A stretch of 33,323 bases of DNA from Bacillus cereus. GTDB lineage: Bacteria; Bacillota; Bacilli; Bacillales; Bacillaceae_G. Under the pieces are notes generated by a model that did no database searches, had not been told where the DNA came from, and worked only from the letters and a program-made list of their open reading frames with translations. The translations under genes and the position numbers were made by a program. Every line of letters starts with the position of its first letter. The stretch's first letter is position 1. This document shows, piece by piece, positions 27,125-33,323 of this stretch. Location of the stretch: assembly GCF_002584535.1 (NCBI RefSeq), contig NZ_NUOT01000060.1, positions 1-33,323 of the forward strand, read 5' to 3'.

Positions 27125-27958
27125 ATGGAAAGAAAACGTATAGAGGTTATAGCAAGTGAAGAATCCTTCCACAACTTATCATCATTCACAGAAGTAGAAG
27201 CATTAAATAAAACTATTCGTACATACAGAGACACAATCCGTATGTCTATTAAACGTACCGATGTACAGTCTAAACTAATTGAATTACTTGAAATTTTAAA
27301 GCGCCATAGTTGTAAATATGTAGGTGTTAGTTTCCTATGCAAAAATACAATTGCTGACATGATGGAAGTGTCTTATAAAACTATACAACGTTTAATGAAG
27401 AAACTTGTAGAACTGAACATGATTAACCAAGTATCTATGAAACGTAAATCTGATATGTTGCAAACAGCTAATGCAATTATTATTCAACCTATTATGGAAG
27501 AAGTGTCCGACAAGGTACCAGGTAAAAGTCCTACAAAGTGTCCTACCATTAAAACAACACCTGTTTTCTTAAAACAAAATATAAAAGATATAAACAAACG
27601 TAATAATAATGATAATAGCAATACTACTGAAGAGAATATTAAACAAGTTGATTTTGTTGCTCATTGGGTACCAGAACGTTTTGCTTCTTTAACTAGCTCT
27701 TTTTATTCTGAATCTAAAACAATTCAAGAACTGTGGAAGGTCGTAAGACAATGTAATAGAATCGTTAACCATTTAACAGGAGATAAAGCATTTACTAAAG
27801 ACCAGGAACTTACTATTGGCTTAAAAGCTATCAAAGAGTTTGTTATGAAAATTAAATCTGGAACAAAAATGAAGAATGGTAAATTCGCTTATTTCAACGG
27901 GATTGTAAATAACTTAATGGACAAGTTCTATTTTGATAAGGAATTTATGGGAGCATAA
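27125..27958 (+). CDS. Phage winged-helix DNA-binding protein, possibly replication-related
   Basis: 277 residues. Residues about 45-120 form a helix-turn-helix of the HTH_36/MarR-like winged type (LIELLEILKRHSCKYVGVSF, TIADMMEVSYKTIQRLMKKL), followed by an Asn-rich linker (NNNDNSNTTEEN) and a helical C-terminal domain of about 110 residues ending KFYFDKEFMGA. This layout resembles plasmid or phage replication-initiator or DnaD-like proteins, but no signature proves it. AAAGGAG precedes the ATG. It is the first plus-strand gene, separated from its candidate promoter by the attenuator-like hairpin. Function is not known. Confidence 0.8.
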   Translation: MERKRIEVIASEESFHNLSSFTEVEALNKTIRTYRDTIRMSIKRTDVQSKLIELLEILKRHSCKYVGVSFLCKNTIADMMEVSYKTIQRLMKKLVELNMINQVSMKRKSDMLQTANAIIIQPIMEEVSDKVPGKSPTKCPTIKTTPVFLKQNIKDINKRNNNDNSNTTEENIKQVDFVAHWVPERFASLTSSFYSESKTIQELWKVVRQCNRIVNHLTGDKAFTKDQELTIGLKAIKEFVMKIKSGTKMKNGKFAYFNGIVNNLMDKFYFDKEFMGA

Positions 27959-27973
27959 TCCCTCTGAAAAACA

Positions 27974-27987
27974 CGAACAAACGTTTG
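27974..27987. promoter_or_regulatory. LexA/DinR SOS box
   Basis: CGAACAAACGTTTG matches the B. subtilis DinR box CGAACRNRYGTTYC at every position but the last, which is the dyad-symmetric base. It overlaps the -35 of the promoter at 27985-28013 in front of the LexA-like gene. Confidence 0.7.
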
Positions 27988-28013
27988 ATTAGTTCTCAAC
28001 AACTTGTTATTAT
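27985..28013 (+). promoter_or_regulatory. Candidate SigA promoter for the LexA-like gene
   Basis: TTGATT (27985-27990), a 17-base spacer and TATTAT (28008-28013). The -35 overlaps the SOS box, so LexA binding would block it. Confidence 0.5.
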
Positions 28014-28048
28014 ATTAGATATTCCATACATAAAGTGAGGTATACATT

Positions 28049-28297
28049 ATGAAACCATTAACCAATAGACAAGCTCAAATACTAACTTTCATCCAAGAAA
28101 AAGTCATAGAAAACGGATATCCTCCAACTGTTAGGGAAATTGGCAAAGCGACTGGTCTTGCTTCTAGCTCCACAGTGCATGGACATTTACTGCACCTAGA
28201 AGAGAAAGGATATATTCAGCGTGATCCATCCAAACCACGAACAATTAAAATTTTAATAGGAGGAAACATATATGATAACCAATCCAATAGCATTTGA
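28049..28297 (+). CDS. LexA-like winged-helix DNA-binding protein lacking the protease domain
   Basis: 82 residues. [20 protein letters not shown] ... [20 protein letters not shown] ... [20 protein letters not shown] is the LexA N-terminal DNA-binding domain almost residue for residue. Full LexA is about 205 residues with a C-terminal Ser/Lys self-cleaving and dimerising domain. Here the protein ends after about 70 LexA-like residues with an unrelated tail ([12 protein letters not shown]). So it could bind SOS-type operators but cannot be inactivated by RecA-stimulated self-cleavage. A near-consensus SOS box sits over its own -35. The next gene overlaps its end by 26 bases. It may be a complete short phage repressor rather than a broken gene, since the frame is clean and signals are good. 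Confidence 0.85.
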   Translation: MKPLTNRQAQILTFIQEKVIENGYPPTVREIGKATGLASSSTVHGHLLHLEEKGYIQRDPSKPRTIKILIGGNIYDNQSNSI

Positions 28298-28520
28298 AAA
28301 AGACAAATTGATTAGAGATATTTATACGAACCAAAAACAAGTTGCTGAATTATTATTACTACAAGATGACCAACAAAAAATTGCACAACTTATTTATGAT
28401 TGGCATTCGCATAAAAACTTTTTTATACAAAATGCTGGCATAACAAAAATCTCTTTAGAAGAATTAAAAGAGAAACACACACAAATAATTGATTTACTTG
28501 AACGAGTTAAAGACCTCTAA
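28272..28520 (+). CDS. Small phage protein of unknown function
   Basis: 82 residues, soluble, mostly helical and charged ([20 protein letters not shown] ... [18 protein letters not shown]), no recognised domain. AGGAGG is correctly placed inside the end of the LexA-like gene, which it overlaps by 26 bases in another frame, so the two are a coupled pair under the SOS-boxed promoter. Could be an accessory or antirepressor-like partner; that is a guess from position only. Confidence 0.75.
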   Translation: MITNPIAFEKDKLIRDIYTNQKQVAELLLLQDDQQKIAQLIYDWHSHKNFFIQNAGITKISLEELKEKHTQIIDLLERVKDL

Positions 28521-28527
28521 AGTAATA

Positions 28528-28557
28528 TTTACAGTTATTATGTAAAATTGGTATGAT
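28528..28557 (+). promoter_or_regulatory. Candidate promoter for the 111-residue membrane protein, with a dyad
   Basis: TTTACA (28528-28533), an 18-base spacer and TATGAT (28552-28557) preceded by TGG, giving an extended -10. TTTAC/GTAAA arms at 28528-28545 make a small dyad over the spacer. Confidence 0.45.
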
Positions 28558-28586
28558 TTAGGTATTAATTCAAGGAGGTTTTTTTC

Positions 28587-28922
28587 ATGAGTTATGATAC
28601 AGTCGGTTCGTTGCAACGTATGCAACAATTGGAACAAGCAGAAGCTGCAGCCGGAAATAGATTAGTTTTAAAAAGAGCTAACACAACTTTAGATACATGG
28701 TTGGCAGTTATTGCAGTTATTTTATTCATTCCTACTTTCACTTTTTCTTTAGTAGCATTAGTGATTTATTATTTTACAAAGGAATTTTTCGCTAAAACAT
28801 GCTTAGTAAAAAACATAGCAACTGGTGAAAAATTTCACGTTGATAAACAAGAATTTAAGAAGTACAAGAAGGATTTTAAAAAGAAGGAAAAACAAGTTAG
28901 AAGGATATCTGATTTGAAGTAA
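28587..28922 (+). CDS. Small membrane protein of unknown function
   Basis: 111 residues. The N-terminus is short and amphipathic with Gln and Ala (QRMQQLEQAEAAAGNRLVLK). Two hydrophobic stretches close together (WLAVIAVILFIPTFTFSLVA and LVIYYF, about 43-69) form one long or two tight spans. The Lys-rich C-terminus (KKYKKDFKKKEKQVRR) is probably cytoplasmic. AAGGAGG lies upstream. It has its own candidate promoter and ends at the terminator shared with the opposing AbiTii unit. No family recognised; small membrane proteins in prophage accessory positions often act in superinfection exclusion, which is speculation here. Confidence 0.75.
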   Translation: MSYDTVGSLQRMQQLEQAEAAAGNRLVLKRANTTLDTWLAVIAVILFIPTFTFSLVALVIYYFTKEFFAKTCLVKNIATGEKFHVDKQEFKKYKKDFKKKEKQVRRISDLK

Positions 28923-28929
28923 CTAAAAA

Positions 28930-28957
28930 AAAAGCCGACTTATATAAGTTGGCTTTT
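28930..28957. terminator. Bidirectional terminator between the 111-residue gene and the AbiTii unit
   Basis: AAAAGCCGACTTA (28930-28942) pairs with TAAGTTGGCTTTT (28945-28957), with one G-T pair. Convergent genes on both sides. Confidence 0.85.
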
Positions 28958-28962
28958 AAAAA

Positions 28963-29166
28963 TCAAAAAAGGTTTTCTATCCATTCTACAATAGGTTTCC
29001 AAAAAGAAAAAAGTAAAATAAATCCTACAACTATGGAAACTAAGAATGAAATAATAATAGGATGTCTTTCTGCAAAAGATTTTTTCTCGGGCGGCGTTGT
29101 AGCATTAAATTGATGACCAATAGAAGAATTTTTGATTTTGTTCTTATTGCCAAGTTTTATACTCAT
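28963..29166 (-). CDS. Single-span membrane protein sharing an N-terminal motif with the upstream AbiTii-like protein
   Basis: 67 residues from the ATG at 29164-29166, which has GGAGG seven bases before it; the frame extends six codons higher, but only over that site. Residues 2-20 (SIKLGNKNKIKNSSIGHQF) repeat the end of the AbiTii-like protein. A Pro/Lys linker (NATTPPEKKSFAERHP) and one membrane span (about 36-56, PIIISFLVSIVVGFILLFSF) follow, then a short tail with Trp and Glu (WKPIVEWIENLF). Its start overlaps the upstream stop as ATGA, so the two are translationally coupled. A beta-prone motif on a membrane anchor looks like an effector that is recruited or oligomerised by its partner. 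No known family. Confidence 0.8.
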   Translation of the reverse strand: MSIKLGNKNKIKNSSIGHQFNATTPPEKKSFAERHPIIISFLVSIVVGFILLFSFWKPIVEWIENLF

Positions 29167-29846
29167 TTTCGCCCTCCAAACCAATGACCCAATTTAGAAC
29201 CAGTAACTTTATTTTCATCTCCCATTTTTATGGATTCATCAAAAATTATATTTTCTATGTTGAAAATAACTTGTTCTTTTTTATTCTCATCCATTTCTAC
29301 CTGCGACTTTATATCTAGGTCATCCAGGTTTTCATATTGTTTTTCCAGTTCCAAAATTACATCTACGAGTTTAGATTTTACATTAGCAACTATTTTGCTT
29401 AGTACATTTGAAGAACATTTTATACTCATCCCAGCAATTTGCAATTCTTCTGTTGAGATAGCGTGACACAAAGCAGTTGGTACAACTTTTGCATAATTTA
29501 CGGCATCATCTTTGTCTATTACTTCCTGAAGCGTATTAATACTGTCATTTATGTACATTGTAGTAAGCTGATCAATCCGTTCTTGCGGTATCAATGCTTC
29601 TAATGGGACTTGAGCATTTGTATATTTAGTTGAATAGTTTACAAGAAATGTACCTACAGGTGCCCCTTTTATTATTCTATATGTAGGAATATCTTCCTTT
29701 GTATCAAATCCCTTTAACTCCCCTTGAATCCAATTCATAATTAATTCGTTATCAAGGTCTGATAGTATAACTTTTAACCTCAAGAGAATATTTTCAAGTG
29801 TTTCTTGACCATTAACCAAGTCTTTTAAAAGTTGACTTCTTGCCAT
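29163..29846 (-). CDS. AbiTii-like abortive infection protein
   Basis: 227 residues. The first 110 or so residues match the AbiTii domain as I know it: a helical start (SQLLKDLVNGQETLENILLR), then the LDNELIMNWIQGELKGFDTK signature, then the PTYRIIKGAPVGTF strand. A helical middle (about 120-195) follows. Residues 205-223 (SIKMGDENKVTGSKLGHWF) are a motif repeated at the N-terminus of the next gene. AbiTii takes its name from the two-gene AbiT phage-resistance system of Lactococcus lactis plasmids. Here it is in a prophage beside the endolysin, an accessory-gene position, with GGAG before ATG, a candidate promoter at 29879-29907 and terminators on both sides. Domain call is by eye. Anti-phage function is inference. 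Confidence 0.85.
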   Translation of the reverse strand: MARSQLLKDLVNGQETLENILLRLKVILSDLDNELIMNWIQGELKGFDTKEDIPTYRIIKGAPVGTFLVNYSTKYTNAQVPLEALIPQERIDQLTTMYINDSINTLQEVIDKDDAVNYAKVVPTALCHAISTEELQIAGMSIKCSSNVLSKIVANVKSKLVDVILELEKQYENLDDLDIKSQVEMDENKKEQVIFNIENIIFDESIKMGDENKVTGSKLGHWFGGRK

Positions 29847-29878
29847 ATTATCACTCCGTTACTATTAAATTACTTTTT

Positions 29879-29907
29879 AGTCTACTAGAATTAAAAATCA
29901 CACGCAA
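29879..29907 (-). promoter_or_regulatory. Candidate promoter of the AbiTii/membrane-protein unit
   Basis: On the minus strand, TTGCGT (29902-29907), 17 bases, TAGACT (29879-29884), about 30 bases before the AbiTii start. It sits just after the endolysin terminator, so the unit could be expressed in the lysogen independently of late genes. Confidence 0.4.
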
Positions 29908-29925
29908 TTAATTCAACATCTTAAA

Positions 29926-29956
29926 ATAAAAAAAGCCGACTCAATTAAGAGCCGGC
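29926..29956 (-). terminator. Endolysin/late operon terminator
   Basis: GCCGACTC (29935-29942) pairs with GAGCCGGC (29949-29956), with one G-T pair. On the minus strand it is followed by a T-rich tract (29926-29934). Confidence 0.8.
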
Positions 29957-29962
29957 ACTTTT

Positions 29963-30997
29963 TTATCGAATCCATTTAATATAAGACTCGTCGAAATAAA
30001 TCCAACCTTTATCTTTAATGTAAATCCAATCTTTATTTTCTCTTAGTTCAACTTCCCATTGTCCAATGCCAATACGACTCCTAACACCACTGTCAGCAAT
30101 GGAATAGTGGAAGCATTCTAATCCGTCTTTATTGTTCCAGATTACACCTTTAGTTTTACCATCTTTTTCGATTACGGCATCATGTTCTGTAATCCAATTG
30201 TTTTCAGCGATTTTAAACCAGAAACGTTTACCGTCCCAAGCATTTGCTAAATATTGATGACGAGAATCTTTATATACCTTTTTCACAACTTTTGAATTTT
30301 CATCTGGTTTTTCATATACCCATGATTCAGTTACATTAATTTTTAAATATCCAAGATTATCAATATTTTCTTCTGGTACTAAACTATTTTGCTTGTTAGT
30401 AAACCAAGATAAGGGCTTGTCTCCATTTAAAAGATTTAAATCAACTCTTCCGATTCCGTTTAAATATCCATTATCCGTGTATTGCCATAACTCACAAGGG
30501 AAATCTGGTTTAACTTGTGGTGTTCCATCATTCGTTCCATATCGAGGAATCCAAAGGAAATCAGCTTTTACATTTCTTAGATCATACATATTATACATAT
30601 GGTGCGATACATAAAAACCAACTTTCCAACCTGCTGCTTTACAAGTATCAATAAATGCTTGTGATGCTTTTGCTAAATCATTTAAGTTACCTTTGCTGTT
30701 CATAGATGCCACTGTATCATCTTCCACATCTAAAACAAGGAATTTCGCATTTTTATTTACACGTTTTAAAAAGTCATTCGCTTCTACAATTGCATCATTT
30801 ATACTTACATAACATCCATACGCATATGCAGCATGTGCAATACCTCTAGCTTCTAAATTTGATACATGTTGATTATATAATTCATCTACTACATTTGAAC
30901 CGTATTGCACTCGACAAATCGCTAACTCTAATTGTGGTGCCGCTACCTCCCAGTTAATATTGGCGTTCCATTTTGAAATATCTACAATTTGTCTCAT
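29963..30997 (-). CDS. Phage endolysin, GH25 muramidase with C-terminal SH3-like domains
   Basis: 344 residues. Residues 1-200 are a glycoside hydrolase 25 lysozyme: VDISKWNANINW with catalytic D6, FLVLDVEDD with D90/E92, and WQYTDNGYLNGIGRVDLNLL at the end of the barrel. The C-terminal 125 residues hold SH3b-like strands (INVTESWVYEKPDENSKVVK, then ENKDWIYIKDKGWIYFDESY) that would bind the cell wall. It cuts the N-acetylmuramic acid-beta-1,4-N-acetylglucosamine bond. No signal peptide, so export depends on the holin. GAAAGAGG precedes the ATG. It is last in the XhlA-holin-endolysin lysis cassette. Confidence 0.93.
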   Translation of the reverse strand: MRQIVDISKWNANINWEVAAPQLELAICRVQYGSNVVDELYNQHVSNLEARGIAHAAYAYGCYVSINDAIVEANDFLKRVNKNAKFLVLDVEDDTVASMNSKGNLNDLAKASQAFIDTCKAAGWKVGFYVSHHMYNMYDLRNVKADFLWIPRYGTNDGTPQVKPDFPCELWQYTDNGYLNGIGRVDLNLLNGDKPLSWFTNKQNSLVPEENIDNLGYLKINVTESWVYEKPDENSKVVKKVYKDSRHQYLANAWDGKRFWFKIAENNWITEHDAVIEKDGKTKGVIWNNKDGLECFHYSIADSGVRSRIGIGQWEVELRENKDWIYIKDKGWIYFDESYIKWIR

Positions 30998-31104
30998 ATT
31001 TTTTTACCTCTTTCGTGTTTTTTAGTTTATATAAAAAGAGCAACGTTCTCAACGTCACTCTCACGCTTGTACACCGTTTTTATTTGTCAGACGTACCATT
31101 TATT

Positions 31105-31308
31105 TTATTCAATATCTTCTTTTCCTTCTTCATGATCAGACCAAATACCAAGAGCGATACCAACAGACAACAGATATGGAGCTAATTCATCTAGGAAACT
31201 CTTAGCTTCAGGAACTCCAAACTTTGTAAACAGAAATCCAAGCAATGAAAAAACCGCAACCCATGTTTTCCAGTTACGGAATCGCTTTTTGATATTTTCT
31301 TTTGACAT
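31105..31308 (-). CDS. Phage holin
   Basis: 67 residues from the ATG at 31306-31308, eight bases after GGTGG; an ATG four codons higher is too close to it. Basic N-terminus (KENIKKRFRNWK), hydrophobic segments TWVAVFSLLGFLFTKFG and YLLSVGIALGIW, acidic C-terminus (SDHEEGKEDIE). Size, two spans, charge layout and position between xhlA and endolysin identify a holin that opens the membrane for endolysin release. The previous stop is one base away. Confidence 0.85.
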   Translation of the reverse strand: MSKENIKKRFRNWKTWVAVFSLLGFLFTKFGVPEAKSFLDELAPYLLSVGIALGIWSDHEEGKEDIE

Positions 31309-31309
31309 A

Positions 31310-31543
31310 CTACATTCCACCTTTCATTAGTAACCCCAGTAAACCCGCTACAATTGCACCAATGATAATCCGAAGAATCCAGGTAGTATTGGCACTAATT
31401 TTGTCCAACTGTTTGTTAATGTTAACAATGTCCTTTTCGTTACCTAAAGTCCGGTTTTCCAAATGACGGATATCTTCTTTTATATCTTTTTGATCTGATT
31501 TGATTTGTTGGATCTCTTGCTTTAAATCGATAATTTCTTGCAT
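31310..31543 (-). CDS. xhlA: XhlA-type haemolysin/lysis protein
   Basis: 77 residues. A coiled coil (EIIDLKQEIQQIKSDQKDIK, then LENRTLGNEKDIVNINKQLD) is followed by one C-terminal membrane span (TWILRIIIGAIVAGLLGLLM) and a short basic end. This is the XhlA layout of PBSX, where XhlA works with the holin XhlB and endolysin in cell lysis. GAAAGGAG lies before ATG. First gene of the lysis cassette. Confidence 0.9.
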   Translation of the reverse strand: MQEIIDLKQEIQQIKSDQKDIKEDIRHLENRTLGNEKDIVNINKQLDKISANTTWILRIIIGAIVAGLLGLLMKGGM

Positions 31544-31573
31544 TATTCCACTCCTTTCAAAATAAAAAGCCCA

Positions 31574-31720
31574 CTATTGTGCGCTATCCGTAATTAAATC
31601 TGCTCTTCCATTGTCGGTTAAGTATTTGTCAATTCTATCTTTATAAGCCTTCAGCTTTGTAATAACAACAATATACGTAAAAACTCCATCAATCACTCGC
31701 TGTGCCATGTACTCAGCCAT
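31574..31720 (-). CDS. 48-residue phage protein (CD1375-like)
   Basis: Open frame of 48 codons, MAEYMAQRVIDGVFTYIVVI then TKLKAYKDRIDKYLTDNGRA, ending DLITDSAQ. GGAGCTGG precedes the ATG, and the start overlaps the end of the 168-residue gene by eight bases. Very small proteins of this pattern (MAxxMAxxIIxGxxTYxxV ... KxxIDxYLxxxG) follow tail-fibre genes in many Firmicute phages and are annotated as CD1375 family, function unknown. Recognition is by memory of the pattern. Confidence 0.75.
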   Translation of the reverse strand: MAEYMAQRVIDGVFTYIVVITKLKAYKDRIDKYLTDNGRADLITDSAQ

Positions 31721-32219
31721 TTTGCGCCAGCTCCTTTTTATAAACATCGCTACCCATTATTAAATCGTCCAAAGCTTTCTCAGTTAGTTCCAGTTTCTTT
31801 TTAAGTTTTTCTATTTCTGAAGGTTCTTGTGGTTTCGGTTTGTTCATTTCTTCTAATTCTTCTTCTGTAATGGTTTCAATCCACTTTTCTCCATCCCAAA
31901 CAGGCTTGTAATAAGCTGGAACAGGAACTTCCGTATAGCATTCTGGATAGTTATAAATTTCGGTATAACCATTAGGAATTACCTCTTGATAATGCAATTC
32001 AACCGTTTGATATTGTAAGATGTCTTGGTCAACTTCTTTTTCTTGATACTCTTTGTTTTCGTCTAAAAACGTATGCAATACCTTAATTGTTACGATTTGA
32101 GGGATATCAACCATTCTTGTCCGATTTTCTAATTTATTTAGCGTTTTATATTCAGGAATTACTAGTTTTGTCCCTGTATAAGCCTTCGTTTCCTTGTCGT
32201 ACATGTATACTGTTTTCAT
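31713..32219 (-). CDS. Phage tail-associated protein of unknown function
   Basis: 168 residues, acidic. MKTVYMYDKETKAYTGTKLV at the start, YYKPVWDGEKWIETITEEEL in the middle, then a predicted coiled coil (EIEKLKKKLELTEKALDDLI). The 'KPVWDGEKWIE' type segment is common in small proteins downstream of phage tail fibres (XkdW/YorD-like or fibre-assembly proteins). The exact family is not certain. It lies 24 bases after the baseplate protein and overlaps the 48-residue gene, so it is in the late tail operon. Possible role in fibre assembly or attachment. Confidence 0.75.
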   Translation of the reverse strand: MKTVYMYDKETKAYTGTKLVIPEYKTLNKLENRTRMVDIPQIVTIKVLHTFLDENKEYQEKEVDQDILQYQTVELHYQEVIPNGYTEIYNYPECYTEVPVPAYYKPVWDGEKWIETITEEELEEMNKPKPQEPSEIEKLKKKLELTEKALDDLIMGSDVYKKELAQNG

Positions 32220-32243
32220 GTAAACTCTCCTATTCTTTTATTT

Positions 32244-33323
32244 TTAGATAATATAAGTAAATGTAAATGACCAATGTTTTAATGGATTTGTCCCCTCTGC
32301 AATCCATTCGCAATGTACAGACCCATCAGTTCGAAGTGTAACGAAACCTGTATTTGTATCTAAATTGTTTAAAACATAAGTTGCGGAGAAGGTTAAATCA
32401 CTTACAGGACGGAAATTTGCTGGAAGTGAAGCGATAATATGATTATTTTTCACACCTACTACATTCATATTGAGGCATACTGTATTTCCGCTGCGCTTTA
32501 TTTTTGATGTTTTACCAGATTGGTTTGTTACACCGTTGATTGGAGTGATATTTGTCCAATCTGTATCAGATGTTTGTTTAATGGTACCGTCAGGTTTAAT
32601 CCGAAATGCCTTAGTAAAATCCCAATCACTACCACCGACAGTTGTACTAGGTACAAATGAACATTCTCCGTTCGAAGATTGATACATTCGCCAACGCAGA
32701 CTTGATGTGCCGCCACCTTGTATAATACCTGACCCTAGCGAATCGAACATTGCAGACCCACTAGTTTTCAAATCTCCTGTCATCGTGTCGCCTAATTTAC
32801 TAATTACTTTCGAAGCATCTGCATGTTCTACCCAACCTAACCATTTACCGTTATCACAATAATTTGTCCATAATTTATTGTGGTAATCTTTTGCGATAAC
32901 ATAACCATAAGTAGGTGAGTTAATATAAGAAATGCCTCGCCAACTTATATTTTCAGGTATAGTACCCTGTACACCTCCAGCGCAGTAAATGGTATTCATT
33001 CCAAGCCCTTTTGCAACAATTTCGTCAAGAACGTTCTTTGTAGTATCGCTCACTGAAATTGACACGCCGCCTGTATCTGTTGTGATTTTTGGTACTTGAA
33101 CATTTTTTGCATTAATTAAATTTGTTATCTCTGTAATTTTTGCGGTCGTTGCATCAATTTCTTTTCGATAACCAGCTACAGCTTCAAGAGCTTTGTCGAA
33201 ATCGGAAATATAATGATTCAGTTCAATATTTCCTTGCTTCACATCACGACCTAGTACAATTTTTAAATCTTGTGTAGAAAATCGCTCCGTTGTACTTTTT
33301 TCGAACGCAAAATAAGCTGCCCA
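32244..33323 (-). CDS. BppU-like baseplate/receptor-binding tail protein, 5' end cut by the window
   Basis: The frame stays open through the right edge (at least 359 residues seen), so the apparent GTG start at 33242 is an internal Val. The first part (YFAFEKSTTERFSTQDLKIV, GNIELNHYISDFDKALEAVA) is the end of a DUF2479/BppU N-terminal baseplate domain and linker. A helix (EIDATTAKITEITNLINAKN) follows. Next comes a pyocin-knob-like segment (TIPENISWRGISYINSPTYG ... LWTNYCDNGKWLGWVEH), then a beta-rich C-terminal head (VNNHI-type strands, ASLPANFRPVSDLTFSATYV, HWSFTFTYII) expected to bind the host surface. Its role is adsorption. Confidence 0.85.
   Translation of the reverse strand, partial: WAAYFAFEKSTTERFSTQDLKIVLGRDVKQGNIELNHYISDFDKALEAVAGYRKEIDATTAKITEITNLINAKNVQVPKITTDTGGVSISVSDTTKNVLDEIVAKGLGMNTIYCAGGVQGTIPENISWRGISYINSPTYGYVIAKDYHNKLWTNYCDNGKWLGWVEHADASKVISKLGDTMTGDLKTSGSAMFDSLGSGIIQGGGTSSLRWRMYQSSNGECSFVPSTTVGGSDWDFTKAFRIKPDGTIKQTSDTDWTNITPINGVTNQSGKTSKIKRSGNTVCLNMNVVGVKNNHIIASLPANFRPVSDLTFSATYVLNNLDTNTGFVTLRTDGSVHCEWIAEGTNPLKHWSFTFTYII

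Larger units (their letters stand above)
27021..33323. mobile_element. Prophage flank (lysis, tail-fibre and early genes), continuing past the window
   Basis: From about 27.0 kb onward the genes are phage-type: winged-helix and LexA-like regulators and small genes on the plus strand, then GH25 endolysin, holin, XhlA, two small tail-associated genes and a BppU-like baseplate protein on the minus strand. No integrase or attachment site was identified, and the left boundary is approximate (between 26.5 and 27.1 kb). The head, packaging and tail genes would lie to the right. Intactness cannot be judged. Confidence 0.8.

Noticed and set aside
33240-33242. GTG as start of the baseplate protein
   Set aside because: The frame is open to the window edge, and the upstream codons encode conserved-looking BppU-type residues (YFAFEKSTTERFSTQ).
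1-33323. CRISPR arrays, tRNA or rRNA genes
   Set aside because: No regularly spaced direct repeats and no cloverleaf or rRNA-like sequence was seen by eye on either strand.

Overview
The window is low-GC Gram-positive DNA that reads as a Bacillus cereus-group chromosome running into a prophage. This rests on the complete gerP spore-germinant permeability operon, an M9 collagenase, an NprR-like RNPP regulator, and a gene order (addB-addA-gerPF..PA/yisI-yisK-yisL-yisN-asnO, with yhjE-sipV beside addB) that parallels the yis/yhj region of Bacillus subtilis as I remember it.

Layout. (1) 1-8.8 kb is accessory or surface-oriented: an NprR-type regulator (-), a LysM/SleB-type cell-wall hydrolase (+), a secreted collagenase (-), a small lipoprotein coupled to a 53-residue membrane protein that has not been listed before (-), a DUF2187 protein (-) and an AraC-type regulator (+). 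(2) 8.8-17.3 kb is the yis/gerP backbone: asnO (-) with a SigE-like promoter, yisN (+), yisL (-), rocD (+), an HXXEE membrane protein and yisK (-), a Spo0E-like yisI (+), then gerPA-PB-PC-PD-PE-PF (+) behind a SigK-like promoter and closed by a strong terminator. (3) 17.3-26.3 kb holds a small zinc/alpha-CTD-like protein, the addB-addA recombination nuclease operon with an ATGA overlap, and the sipV-yhjE secretion/membrane pair, all on the minus strand. (4) From about 26.5-27.1 kb to the right edge is a prophage flank. It has plus-strand early or regulatory genes (a winged-helix protein, a LexA-like DNA-binding domain with no protease domain behind a good SOS box, and two small proteins). Opposite them are minus-strand late genes (BppU-type baseplate/receptor-binding protein cut by the window edge, two small tail-associated genes, XhlA, holin, GH25 endolysin).

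The most interesting item lies between the endolysin and the early genes. It is a two-gene minus-strand unit with its own candidate promoter and a terminator on each side. The first gene encodes an AbiTii-like (abortive infection) protein. The second, overlapping it by ATGA, encodes a 67-residue single-span membrane protein. The last residues of the first protein and the first residues of the second carry the same 19-residue motif (SIKMGDENKVTGSKLGHWF versus SIKLGNKNKIKNSSIGHQF, 10/19 identical). Matching motifs at the end of one protein and the start of a neighbouring membrane effector are the pattern seen in amyloid-type signalling pairs. I propose this as a prophage-borne sensor/membrane-effector defence module.

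Limits: everything was read by eye. No database search, structure prediction or RNA folding was run. Start codons were moved from the longest reading frame wherever a ribosome binding site or family length supported it.
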